Of a stretch of DNA of 64,000 bases, positions 46,041 to 55,856 are shown one piece after another. The translations under genes and the position numbers were made by a program. The notes beneath the pieces are model-generated. The model was given only the letters and a program-made list of their open reading frames with translations, had not been told where the DNA came from and did not search any database. Source of the DNA: an uncultured Saprospiraceae bacterium (lineage in GTDB: Bacteria > Bacteroidota > Bacteroidia > Chitinophagales > Saprospiraceae); assembly GCA_937944245.1 (NCBI GenBank), contig CALDYY010000072.1, forward strand, positions 1 through 64,000, written 5' to 3'. Within the stretch, counting starts at the first letter, position 1. Each line of letters begins with the position of its first letter.

Positions 46041-46448
46041 ATGCTTACACAAAACCATACATCGCCAATCGTTGCCATACTGGTAGTGTTTTTTGTATCC
46101 ATGTTTTATGCGCAAAGTGCATTTGCTGTGGTGGAATCTATACCCATTGAAGGAAGAAACATACAGAAAGACCATGAAAGCACAGTAAAAAAACGAGAAC
46201 AGCGGAAAGTAGAAAAGTTGGAGCGAAAAGTAAAAAGGATAACTGAGAAATCTAAAAAAAAAGGGTCTTCACTCGGTATTATTGGACTGATATTTCTTAT
46301 TATTGGATTATTGTTCTATGTAACCTATTCAATTACACTCACGGGGAGTGGGTCTTTAAGTTTTATTTTTTTTTGGAATACCTGCCCTCACTGTGGCGAC
46401 TGCTCTTTTGATTGTTTATGCCGCAAGCTAATGGATGCTTTAGGGTGA
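46041..46448 (+). CDS. Small membrane protein, frame broken at a T9 run
   Basis: As read, 135 residues: a signal-like segment (about 10-30), a very basic coiled region (KKREQRKVEKLERKVKRITEKSKKK, in shorter pieces), a membrane helix (LGIIGLIFLIIGLLFYVTYSI) and an odd Cys-rich tail (WNTCPHCGDCSFDCLC). Removing one T from the nine at 46366-46374 replaces that tail with FGIPALTVATALLIVYAAS and a stop at 46429-46431, a natural second membrane helix. The original protein therefore most likely ended at 46431 in the other frame. It may be a real mutation, a sequencing error or slippage. It follows the propeller gene by 4 bp. Confidence 0.6.
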   Translation: MLTQNHTSPIVAILVVFFVSMFYAQSAFAVVESIPIEGRNIQKDHESTVKKREQRKVEKLERKVKRITEKSKKKGSSLGIIGLIFLIIGLLFYVTYSITLTGSGSLSFIFFWNTCPHCGDCSFDCLCRKLMDALG

Positions 46449-46471
46449 AATAAAAAATAAAAAAAATAGAA

Positions 46472-46490
46472 AGTGCCACCGTTTGGCACT
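46472..46490. repeat. Hairpin between accessory genes
   Basis: Perfect 7-bp stem AGTGCCA/TGGCACT with a 5-base loop, after an A-rich stretch and 39 bp before the start of the Tat-type gene. No T tract follows on the plus strand. On the minus strand one does, but there is no minus-strand gene to end. It may be an attenuator or simply an intergenic hairpin. Confidence 0.4.
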
Positions 46491-46528
46491 GAGTGTAACT
46501 AAATTTGTGTAAGAAAAAAATAAAGGAT

Positions 46529-47308
46529 ATGTCAAACCAATCTATAAAAAGAAGGTCATTCATAGGTGGTAGCATTGCTACAGTTGGAGGAGTGCTCCTT
46601 TCAGGGAACATATTAGCAAATGATTCATCCTATGTTAAAACAAATAGAAAGGGATATACTTTTTTATCTGAAAGCGGTAATTTTGGGAAAGGAGGTTTAT
46701 ACGTCATTGGTTTACTAACTTGTGAGGATAATGGTGAGCAGCATGAAGAAAACATAAAGGCATTGAGGGTGAAGCATAATTACAGGACAAGAATGACTTA
46801 TAAAGATGGGGATGCTTACAAAGTTCCTTTTACAAAAGATTGTATTGACTATTTTTTCAATACGGATAGCTTGACATTCACAGCAGCTATTGTGAAGCAG
46901 GTAGAGCCTGCGAGCATGGATAAGTCAAATCTTTCTAATGAACAGTTGAGATTAGAAAAATCAAAACTAATAAAGCAACTGATTGATCTTCAAAAAGTTG
47001 AAGTAACAGATGTTGTTGCCAGAAATCAATCTCGGTACGGACCATCATATAGCTTTACAGAAAAATTTAAAGAATGGACTAGTTTAAACTACGAAGCAAG
47101 AGATATAAGAACGGGTAATAATTTGTTACAATTGGTGGATCAAATGACAGGTTCAGTAGCATCAGATATGTTGGGCAAAGTTGGCAATAAAACTAAAATT
47201 ATCTTAATAGAATACCTAAAAAATAAAGTAAATGTTTCTTCCTTTGAAAAAATAAGTAAAAAGGAAACAAAATTTAGAATTACAGAAACTAATCTCTACA
47301 AGAACTAA
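46529..47308 (+). CDS. Twin-arginine-exported DUF3800-like protein
   Basis: Protein of 259 residues starting at MSNQSIKRRSFIGG, with AAAGGA as ribosome-binding site. The R8-R9 motif and hydrophobic stretch (11-28) form a twin-arginine signal. The mature part resembles DUF3800, an RNase H-like fold: YTFLSESGNFGKGG-YVIGLLTC (43-65), DYFFNTDSLTFTAAIVKQ (107-124) and a C-terminal NLLQLVDQMTGSV (198-210, D204). The first acidic residue of the family's DESG motif is Ser here (S47), so catalysis is doubtful. DUF3800 proteins are normally cytosolic. The last codons overlap the first copy of the structured repeat. Distant homology is my reading and needs a profile search. Confidence 0.55.
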   Translation: MSNQSIKRRSFIGGSIATVGGVLLSGNILANDSSYVKTNRKGYTFLSESGNFGKGGLYVIGLLTCEDNGEQHEENIKALRVKHNYRTRMTYKDGDAYKVPFTKDCIDYFFNTDSLTFTAAIVKQVEPASMDKSNLSNEQLRLEKSKLIKQLIDLQKVEVTDVVARNQSRYGPSYSFTEKFKEWTSLNYEARDIRTGNNLLQLVDQMTGSVASDMLGKVGNKTKIILIEYLKNKVNVSSFEKISKKETKFRITETNLYKN

Positions 47309-47490
47309 AGGTGTTGGAACTAAACGGTTCCGTTTTCTAGACCCACTCACGTATGGTAAGTGGTACAACAACAACCCTTATAAGAAAAAATATCAAAAAA
47401 AGCTGAGAACTAAAGGTGCTGGAACTAAACGGTTCCGTTTTCTAGACCCACTCACGTATGGTAAGTGGTAAAATAACAGCAACCTTTATA
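47302..47490 (+). repeat. Tandem structured repeat, two copies, 105-bp period
   Basis: Copies at 47302-47383 and 47407-47490. A 63-bp core is identical except for one base. Each copy can fold into an outer stem (47306-47316 with 47369-47380; 47411-47421 with 47477-47488) enclosing a GGAAC/GTTCC hairpin and a CCACT/AGTGG hairpin, a three-way-junction shape. The outer stem keeps a one-base A bulge in both copies. The single difference in the core, T to C, is compensated by A to G in the opposite arm. The first copy includes the stop codon of the gene ending at 47308. No similar sequence was noticed elsewhere in the window. It may be a noncoding RNA, a REP-like element or a recombination site. 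Confidence 0.75.
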
Positions 47491-47530
47491 AAAAAAAGCA
47501 CCGAAACAAGCGGTGTAGTAAATTAACCCT

Positions 47531-48124
47531 CTATTTCCCTGTCCAAGCATTGCCTTTTAGTCGAAAACGCCAAGGCATTTCTTTCCATTCTTCGGCGTAG
47601 TCAATGCCTATTCTTGGGCTGGTGATGATGTCGTCTGGAGCAACCACAACGTGGCGGTCTTCAAGGTAAATTATATCGCTGTTAATCAAATTTATTCCAT
47701 GATAGGCGGTAGTAATGCCAAGTGCCTTGGTGAGTGTACCAGGTCCTGAGGTGAATTGCTTTTTGGATAGTAACATACCTCGCCTTTGCAGCATGAGGTC
47801 AATGTTTTCAGTAGGTTCGATAGCGCGGATGAGGACGGCTTGTGGCGAATCGGCTTTTCCTGTAACCACATTGAACATATGGTGCAAGCCATAGCAAAGC
47901 GTGATATAAGCCAACCCTCCTTCCTGAAACATGACTTCGGTGCGCTTGGTGCGGCGATTGTTGTAGGCGTGACAGGCTTTGTCCTCTATGCCACAATAGG
48001 CTTCCGTTTCTACAATTTTACCGACTGTTTTTGCACCGTCAGTATGAGACACTAGAAATTTGCCGAGCAATAGTGGCGCAACTTCTAGTGCCTCTTGCAT
48101 AAAAAACGCTTGTCCTAACTTCAC
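47531..48124 (-). CDS. mpg: DNA-3-methyladenine glycosylase (AAG/MPG family)
   Basis: Base-excision repair enzyme of 197 residues of the eukaryote-like AAG family. It removes alkylated purines from DNA. Motifs: VGKIVETEAYCGIEDKACHAYNNRRTKR, with E41 as the general base equivalent, GGLAYITLCYGLHHMFNVVTG, VLIRAIEP, SGPGTLTKALGI and SPRIGIDYAEEWKEMPWRF. It is full length. It ends against guaB on the same strand (3 bp gap upstream), so it may be the second gene of a guaB-mpg operon. Confidence 0.95.
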   Translation of the reverse strand: MKLGQAFFMQEALEVAPLLLGKFLVSHTDGAKTVGKIVETEAYCGIEDKACHAYNNRRTKRTEVMFQEGGLAYITLCYGLHHMFNVVTGKADSPQAVLIRAIEPTENIDLMLQRRGMLLSKKQFTSGPGTLTKALGITTAYHGINLINSDIIYLEDRHVVVAPDDIITSPRIGIDYAEEWKEMPWRFRLKGNAWTGK

Positions 48125-48127
48125 TGC

Positions 48128-49669
<1,542 letters not shown>

Positions 49670-49699
49670 TCACCTAACTTATATTTTAATTCTAAGCCT

Positions 49700-50299
49700 T
49701 TAATTTTTAGGTAAATACAACTGCATATATTTTGCCATATACTTTCCGATAATATCAAATTCAAGATTGATGCTATCGCCGGCTTTCAATGTCTTGAATG
49801 TAGTGTGTGCATAAGTGTAGGGAATAATGGCTACGGAAAACGCATTATCATGAGGATTAACGACGGTTAAACTCACCCCATTGATGCAGATAGACCCTTT
49901 ATCCACCAGCAAATGCTCGGGAGTAGGCTCATATTCAAAGTGGTAGTACCAACTGCCATCGGCTTCTAGCACTTGAGTACATACGCCTTGTGCGTCCACA
50001 TGCCCTTGCACCATATGTCCGTCTAAGCGAGCATTAGCAAGCATGGCGCGCTCCAAATTAAGGTGGTCGCCAACGTTAAGTTTGCCCAAGTTGCTACGTT
50101 TGAGGGTTTCCTCTACCGCAGTTACCCTGTGCCAATCGTGTTCTTGCGCCACTACGGTCAAGCAAACGCCGTTGTGCGCTACGCTTTGGTCTATTCTAAG
50201 TTGATTAGAAATGCTCGATTGAACGGTGAAGTGAACGTTACGCCCTTCTTGTGCCATGGCAACGACGCTGCCTAATGCTTCTATGATGCCTGTAAACAT
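49700..50299 (-). CDS. ribE: Riboflavin synthase alpha chain
   Basis: Enzyme of 199 residues catalysing dismutation of two 6,7-dimethyl-8-ribityllumazine molecules to riboflavin. It has the classic start MFTGIIEALG and two lumazine-binding repeats (about 1-95 and 96-190), each with the SIxxNGVCLTV-type motif (SVAHNGVCLTVV and SICINGVSLTVV) and MVQGHVD. No FMN riboswitch was seen upstream. It is a solitary gene; other rib genes are elsewhere. Confidence 0.97.
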   Translation of the reverse strand: MFTGIIEALGSVVAMAQEGRNVHFTVQSSISNQLRIDQSVAHNGVCLTVVAQEHDWHRVTAVEETLKRSNLGKLNVGDHLNLERAMLANARLDGHMVQGHVDAQGVCTQVLEADGSWYYHFEYEPTPEHLLVDKGSICINGVSLTVVNPHDNAFSVAIIPYTYAHTTFKTLKAGDSINLEFDIIGKYMAKYMQLYLPKN

Positions 50300-50517
50300 A
50301 GTTTTTTCAGCTTTATTTAAATTGAGTAGCTAAAACCATGTTAGCATGGCGTTTGTTTTATGGAACTTTCAAAACTTAAATTTAAGCTCAACAAAAGCGA
50401 TATTTTTTCTTTCAAACTTGATTATAATGAATGGTTTGAACCAAAACTTATGAAGAACATAATAATTCTTGATTTGTTATAAAAGTCAATTTCAAAAAAG
50501 GTAAAAAACGTAAACTT

Positions 50518-50694
50518 ATGCCAAAGAGAACTTCTGTAAATGACGTAAAGCAAATTGAAGATTTGAATGATTTGAACAAAATAGTGTTAGATAAAAGAAA
50601 CAATAAACGAGCAGATGCCAAGAAAGAAAGACGTAACCGTCATTATGTTAAGTTGCTCATTAAACAGCAAATTAAGGATTTGACGCTAGAATAA
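50518..50694 (+). CDS. Small basic protein of 58 residues, hypothetical
   Basis: Open frame from ATG 50518 to TAA 50692-50694, preceded by a purine-rich AAAAAAGG at 12-19 bp. The product is highly charged and basic (MPKRTSVNDV start; KKERRNRHYVK near the middle) and looks like a short helical nucleic-acid-binding or ribosome-associated protein. It lies alone in the 489-bp gap between ribE and the Rpn nuclease gene. No family was recognised. Coding status is moderate. Confidence 0.45.
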   Translation: MPKRTSVNDVKQIEDLNDLNKIVLDKRNNKRADAKKERRNRHYVKLLIKQQIKDLTLE

Positions 50695-50788
50695 GTAGCG
50701 AAAAGATAACAAGATTTCAGTATTCACTATAACGGAAAGAAAAAAAATCGAAGAAAAGAGTTAACTTTATGGGGTAAAGAATAAGAAA

Positions 50789-51709
50789 ATGGCTCTAGTA
50801 GAGAAATACATAAATCCTTTTACAGACTTCGGTTTCAAAAAACTATTTGGAACCGAATTGAATAAAGATTTGCTTATAGATTTTTTAAATGAAGTAGTCT
50901 TACCTAAAGAACGCAGAATAAAAGATTTAACTTATCGAAAGAATGAGCATATTGGAAACACAGAATTAGACCGCAAGGCTATTTTTGATTTGTATTGCAT
51001 CGGAACAGACGGAGAACGATTTATAGTCGAAATGCAGAAAGCCAAACAAAATTATTTTAAAGATAGAAGTGTATTTTATTCAACCTTTCCTATACAAGAA
51101 CAAGCACAGAGAGGGGATTGGGATTATCAACTGTCGGAGGTTTACACGGTAGGTATTTTGGATTTTGTTTTTAGTGATGATGAGGCAAAAGATGAAAAAG
51201 GTAAAAAATCTGAGCAGACAAAACAAAATGCTGTCAGGCATGAGGTTAAACTGAAAAATGAATATTGCCAAGTTTTTTATGATAAATTAACTTTTATCTA
51301 CTTGGAAATGCCAAATTTTAATAAGCGCGAAAATGAATTGGAAACCCTTTATGACAAATGGTTATACGTTTTAAAATATCTACCTACATTTTCAGAAAGA
51401 CCCAGAAAATTACAAGAGCGTATTTTTCAACGCTTATTTGAAGCCGCAGAAATAGCTAAGTTTAGTCCTGAAGAGAAAGAACAATATGAAGAAAGTTTAA
51501 AATCGTATAGAGACCTCAAAAATGTAATTGATACAGCTTTCGATGAAGGAGAAAATAAAGGTAAGATAGAAGGTAAATTGGAAGAAAAAATTAACAATAT
51601 CAAAAAAGCATTAGTAAGGAAAAAATTGACCATAGAAGAAATAGCCGAAGATTTCGATACGACAATTGATTTTGTACTTCAAATAAAAGAAAGCCATAAC
51701 CTATTTTGA
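50789..51709 (+). CDS. Rpn family nuclease / PDDEXK-type transposase
   Basis: Protein of 306 residues of the recombination-promoting nuclease (Rpn, PD-(D/E)XK) family widespread in Bacteroidota. Motifs: YINPFTDFGFKKLFG (start, D13), the nuclease core AIFDLYC (D67) and RFIVEMQKAK (E81, Q83), then IYLEMPNFNKRENELETLYDKWLY. The C-terminal tail (GENKGKIEGKLEEKINNIKKALVRK) contains short EGK repeats that vary in number within this family. Such proteins cut DNA and raise recombination, with some evidence of defence roles. A decayed relative lies at 36692-36875. No terminal inverted repeats were found, so this is not a complete transposon. Confidence 0.88.
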   Translation: MALVEKYINPFTDFGFKKLFGTELNKDLLIDFLNEVVLPKERRIKDLTYRKNEHIGNTELDRKAIFDLYCIGTDGERFIVEMQKAKQNYFKDRSVFYSTFPIQEQAQRGDWDYQLSEVYTVGILDFVFSDDEAKDEKGKKSEQTKQNAVRHEVKLKNEYCQVFYDKLTFIYLEMPNFNKRENELETLYDKWLYVLKYLPTFSERPRKLQERIFQRLFEAAEIAKFSPEEKEQYEESLKSYRDLKNVIDTAFDEGENKGKIEGKLEEKINNIKKALVRKKLTIEEIAEDFDTTIDFVLQIKESHNLF

Positions 51710-51791
51710 GGTGCACATTAACTATTGATGAGGAAAGGGATTCATCTTTCTTCATCAGATTCAGCAATTCAGTATTTAGTCAATCTTTCCA

Positions 51792-54719
51792 TTAATCATT
51801 ATTGCCATCGGCGATGGCTTTTTTCTGGCGAATTTGTTCTTCCAGTTGCTTAATTTGTTGTTGTAGCTCTTGCAAGCGTTTTTGTTCTGCGGCAATTTGC
51901 TTAGCCGTATCCTCCTTCACTTTAGTAATTTCCTCTTTAGCTTGTTGGCGCGCTGCATAGATAGCCGTAGAAGATTCTTTTTCTGCCATATTAATTTCCT
52001 CTAGCGATTTTCTTCGAGCGTCTTCGGCTTCTCTAGCATATTGGGCTTTTCTTTCTGCGGTTTCTTTGCGCATCATTTCCACTTCTTGATTAGCGCGCTC
52101 TTGCGCAGCCGTTACTGCAAATCGAGCTTCGCGCTCTGCCTCTTCCATCGCACTTTTATATTCCCTAGTTTTTGTCAACATAAGTTGACGTGTTTTTTCT
52201 ATTTCGTCCGCCGCTTCTTTTTGATTGTTCGCCACTTCTTTAGCTTGACTGGACTTGATTTCCGCAATTTCATTAGCAGCTTCTTGTCGGATGCGCAATA
52301 CCTCTAAGGCAAGTGCTTCCTTTTGTTTGGCGTTATCTTCTTTTATCACTTTTAATTCGCTAGCTACCTGTTGCTGTGTAGCAGCAATTTCTCTAGCGGC
52401 TACCTCTCTGGCTTTAGCTACTCCTGCAATAAGTTCTTGCTTCTCGCTTGCTACTTTTTCGCGTAATGCTTGTAAGGCTTTTGCTTCTTCTTGTTGTATT
52501 TGTGCCATTTGCTCTGCCGTACTTTGCTTTGCTTTGGCTATTTGGTTAGCAGCTTCTTGTTTAGCTAATTCGGCTTTTTGTTGAGCTTCTGCTACTTCTT
52601 GTGCTGCTTTCAAACGCGCATTCTTGATTTCCTCATTCGATTTTTCTCTGGAGATAGCCACTTCTTCTGCCGTAGCTGTTTTGGTTTCTTTTGCCTTTTG
52701 CTCTGCCTCGGCAATGGCTCTAGCTTCTTCTGCTTTTATTGCTTTTATGCGTTCCTCAGCTGTTTTTTGCGTGTTTTGCAATTCATTGGCATATTGTTGT
52801 TTGGCTGTATTTACAGTGGAATTAGATTGCTCAATGGTTTTAGCAGCTTCCTGCTTGGCTTTTTCTATTTCCTGTTGGGCTTTTTCTCTAGCCGCAATCA
52901 CTTCCGCTGTGGATTGTTTCAAAAGCTCATTTTCTTTTTCCTTTGCAGCCACTACTTTTTGGTTCAGTTCTTCTTGAATTTTAGCGATTTCTTGACTTGC
53001 TTTTTCTCTAGCAACTTTTACTTCTTCGCTTATTTTTTGACGCTCTTCGTCTGCTTTTGTTCTAGCAGCAGCCACTTTTTCGGCTTCAGCAGCATTGATG
53101 GTTTGCAAATTTGCTGCCGCTCTTTCTCTAGCCTCCGCCACTTGTTGTGCTAAGGCTGCTTTTTCTGTTTCCGTTTGGGCTTTAGTGGCTGCAATTTCTT
53201 TACCTGAGCGTTCCTTTTCGCTACTTACTTGTTTCTGCAATTCACTAATCGTTTCTGTGGCACGTTGTCTTGATTCTGCAACTTCAATGCTAGCTACTTG
53301 TTTTGCTTTGGAAACATTTTCTTTGATAGCACTCAATTCTAATGCGCTATTCTCTTGAAGTACAGCTTTTTCTTCTGCTACTTTTCTTCTTGTTTCCGCT
53401 AAGTCAAATGCAATTCTTTCTTTTTCAATTACTGCATTTTCCCTAATCCTAGAAATGGTAGCAGCCGTTTCTTCCTGAATAGCTAAAATCTGCTCCGATG
53501 CTGTTTTTTTACTGTTAATGACATCTTCGGCTGTTTTACCTTGCTCGTTTTTAGCTTGCTCTCTAGCCTTTTGGATGGACAATGCCGTTTCTTTGCGAAT
53601 GCCAGCCAGTTCACTTTCTGCTCGTTCGCGAGCGTTAGCAACTTCATCGGCATATTCCAATTTTGCCATTTCCATTTTCTCCTTCACCGCTTGTACTTCT
53701 TTTGCTGCATTCTCACGAGCAGCAGCCACTTCCTTAGCTGATTCTAGCTTTGCGGTTTCGATTGCGGCACTTGCTTTTTGCCGAGCTTCTTGCACATTAA
53801 GGTTAATTTGCTCTAGTTCGTTGTCTGCTTTAGCCTTGGCATCTTGTATGGCTTTGGCTAGTGCCTTTCTGGCTTCCTCAATCTCTTGTTGCGATTTTTG
53901 TCTAGCTTCTAGCACCTCTTGCGCAAAAGCACTTTTTTGGTCAACAGCATCTTTTTTAGCAATGGTAATTTCCTCTTGGATTCTTGATTTTATCTCCGCC
54001 GCTTTCTTCTTTTCTTCCTCAATTTCTGTTCTTAATTGCTGTTTAGTGCTTTGCAGTTGTGCCTGCAAGTCTTTGACTTCGCCATCTGTACTTGGCACAG
54101 CTTTAGTGGTTGTGTTGCTAATTGATGCTGGACTTTCTGTGATAGGTGTGCTAGGTGAAGTCAGCGTAATAGATTTTACATCGGAATCTATTTTCACGTC
54201 ATTAACCAATTCGGGATTTAGTTTTTCTACAAAACAAATTGCCATTTGCTTCAATTCTTGTTGACGGTTTTCGATAACCGTGAATTTTCGCATTTGGTTT
54301 TCTACATTATTTTTGATGTAAACGGTAATAATAGAAGTGCTAGCTAACCATTTGGCAGCATCCAAATCTAATTGAAGTATGTTTTCAGAAATAGGTGTTC
54401 CTCCATTGTTTGAGTTATTGCCTGTCTCTACAAATCGGTAACTCTTGCGCACTTGGTTGACATCCATGAAAATAACTTCGTCATCGCGATTGAGCAATTC
54501 ACCTGCTTTGGAAATAACCTTAGCTACTACACCTTTGGGCTCATTTTGCAGGGTAATAGCATAGCTATAGTTACCACGAACCACCAATGTTGTTGGGTGC
54601 ATTCGCAGGATATTAATGTCTTTTATGGTTTTATCTTCTGCAATAAGGGATGCACAATTTTGTGCATAGGATAAGCCACAAAGCAACAAAAGAACAATAG
54701 CAGTAAACGTATTTTTCAT
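51792..54719 (-). CDS. Giant secreted coiled-coil protein
   Basis: Protein of 975 residues with a signal peptide (1-19), a beta-rich N-terminal domain (about 20-175, unrecognised), a Ser/Thr/Pro linker (about 185-220) and about 730 residues of uninterrupted Ala/Glu/Lys/Gln-rich helix with the recurring pattern A-x-E-x-A-x-x-x-I and words such as AREKA, KAKQE and EIAAT. The composition predicts a coiled coil or single alpha-helix tens of nanometres long. It is exported and lacks a lipobox, T9SS domain or OmpA-like anchor, so it may span the periplasm or form a filament. The long open frames on the opposite strand here are composition shadows. The gene has no close partner. Confidence 0.8.
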   Translation of the reverse strand: MKNTFTAIVLLLLCGLSYAQNCASLIAEDKTIKDINILRMHPTTLVVRGNYSYAITLQNEPKGVVAKVISKAGELLNRDDEVIFMDVNQVRKSYRFVETGNNSNNGGTPISENILQLDLDAAKWLASTSIITVYIKNNVENQMRKFTVIENRQQELKQMAICFVEKLNPELVNDVKIDSDVKSITLTSPSTPITESPASISNTTTKAVPSTDGEVKDLQAQLQSTKQQLRTEIEEEKKKAAEIKSRIQEEITIAKKDAVDQKSAFAQEVLEARQKSQQEIEEARKALAKAIQDAKAKADNELEQINLNVQEARQKASAAIETAKLESAKEVAAARENAAKEVQAVKEKMEMAKLEYADEVANARERAESELAGIRKETALSIQKAREQAKNEQGKTAEDVINSKKTASEQILAIQEETAATISRIRENAVIEKERIAFDLAETRRKVAEEKAVLQENSALELSAIKENVSKAKQVASIEVAESRQRATETISELQKQVSSEKERSGKEIAATKAQTETEKAALAQQVAEARERAAANLQTINAAEAEKVAAARTKADEERQKISEEVKVAREKASQEIAKIQEELNQKVVAAKEKENELLKQSTAEVIAAREKAQQEIEKAKQEAAKTIEQSNSTVNTAKQQYANELQNTQKTAEERIKAIKAEEARAIAEAEQKAKETKTATAEEVAISREKSNEEIKNARLKAAQEVAEAQQKAELAKQEAANQIAKAKQSTAEQMAQIQQEEAKALQALREKVASEKQELIAGVAKAREVAAREIAATQQQVASELKVIKEDNAKQKEALALEVLRIRQEAANEIAEIKSSQAKEVANNQKEAADEIEKTRQLMLTKTREYKSAMEEAEREARFAVTAAQERANQEVEMMRKETAERKAQYAREAEDARRKSLEEINMAEKESSTAIYAARQQAKEEITKVKEDTAKQIAAEQKRLQELQQQIKQLEEQIRQKKAIADGNND

Positions 54720-54839
54720 AATTGCATCAATTTTACCCTAGTTAAACGATAAAGTTATAACAACATTATACTACTACAATATAATGTGTTTTAAAACAAG
54801 ATGCAAGTATTTGAAATAAAAATCAGGCAACTAGAAAAT

Positions 54840-55622
54840 CTACCAATTATTATTGTTAACAACTAGCTCTGCTAAGTCATAAATCATTATTTCGTTTTCC
54901 TTGTTTGCACCTGTGATGCCGTCTTGCAGCATAATGGTACAAAAAGGACAATTCACTGCCAAAATTTCAGCACCCGATTCGACAATGTCTTTCACGCGCT
55001 CTGTGTTTACACGGTGTGTACCATGCTCTTCCTCCTTGAACATTTGCGCGCCTCCAGCACCACAGCACAAACCCGTTTTTCTAGAGCGTTTCATTTCCAC
55101 TAAATCATTGTCTAGCGCTTCTAACACAGCACGAGGAGCTTCGTAAACATCATTACCTCTACCTAAGTAGCAAGAATCGTGGTAAGTAATTTTTTTACCT
55201 TGAAATGCGCCGCCTTCTTTTATTTTGAGTCTGCCTGTATCAATTAATTCTTGTAGCAACTGCGTGTGATGCACGACTTCGTAATTTCCCCCTAGTTCAG
55301 GATATTCATTCTTCAAAGTATTGAAACAATGTGGGCAAGCGGCTACTATTTTTTTGATTTCGTAGCCATTAAGTACCTGAATGTTCTGTAAGGCTGCCAT
55401 TTGAAATACAAATTCGTTACCTGCTCGCCTTGCTGGGTCGCCTGTACAACTTTCCTCATTGCCTAATATTGCAAAATTGATGCCTACTTCATTGAGTATT
55501 TTGGCAAAAGCAATCATTATTTTTTGCGCTCTATCATCATAACTGCCTGCGCAACCAACCCAAAATAAAATATCGGGTTGTTTGCCTTCGGCAGCTAATT
55601 CCGCCATTGTTGGTATCTGCAT
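54840..55622 (-). CDS. (Fe-S)-binding protein with two CCG domains
   Basis: Protein of 260 residues from the start MQIPTMAELAAEG; the longer frame to 55703 has a poor N-terminal extension. It carries two cysteine-rich CCG domains: ILFWVGCAGSYDDRA ... CTGDPARRAGNE ... ACPHCFNTLKNEY, and HDSCYLGRGN ... LCCGAGGAQMF ... NCPFCTIMLQDG. This matches subunits of heterodisulfide-reductase-like and lactate or glycolate oxidase (LutA/GlpC-like) complexes that bind unusual 4Fe-4S centres. No partner subunit lies next to it here. The likely role is electron transfer to the menaquinone pool. Confidence 0.9.
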   Translation of the reverse strand: MQIPTMAELAAEGKQPDILFWVGCAGSYDDRAQKIMIAFAKILNEVGINFAILGNEESCTGDPARRAGNEFVFQMAALQNIQVLNGYEIKKIVAACPHCFNTLKNEYPELGGNYEVVHHTQLLQELIDTGRLKIKEGGAFQGKKITYHDSCYLGRGNDVYEAPRAVLEALDNDLVEMKRSRKTGLCCGAGGAQMFKEEEHGTHRVNTERVKDIVESGAEILAVNCPFCTIMLQDGITGANKENEIMIYDLAELVVNNNNW

Positions 55623-55784
55623 GTACTTCTTTTTTGTTGGGCGTTGAACATTGTTAAGTGCAATGCTCAACCATAAAGTTAATATATTTATGCAAATATA
55701 CAAGGCTTTTTAGGCTTACACTGGATTCATAAGCACAAAAAGAGGAGGAATTGTGTAAAAAAAAATATTTTGATAGCCCATTTT

Positions 55785-55843
55785 AGTAGCAACAGCCCTT
55801 TAGCTTAGTGAATTGCATTTTAGGCTAAAGCACTATTGCTACT
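55785..55843. repeat. Long inverted repeat after the outer-membrane protein gene
   Basis: Two 20-bp arms (55785-55804 and 55824-55843) share AGTAGCAA and TTTAGC blocks and pair except for three or four central positions, with a 19-base loop. On the minus strand a T9 run follows about 20 bases later. It probably works as a terminator for the gene at 55857-56477, but the size of the stem also suits a REP-like intergenic element. Confidence 0.55.
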
Positions 55844-55856
55844 GAGTAATTATGAT

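Noticed and set aside
47302-47490. tRNA, integron attC site or group II intron domain V
   Set aside because: No T-loop consensus or anticodon arm; no RYYYAAC/GTTRRRY ends; the AGC/bulge pattern of domain V is missing although CACGTATGGT looks superficially similar.
50789-51709. Complete insertion sequence around the Rpn nuclease
   Set aside because: No terminal inverted repeats or target duplication were visible next to the gene.
52041-54264. Several long plus-strand open frames opposite the coiled-coil gene
   Set aside because: They come from the Ala/Glu/Lys codon bias of the minus-strand gene. Their products are Ser/Phe/Cys-rich with no start signals or family likeness.
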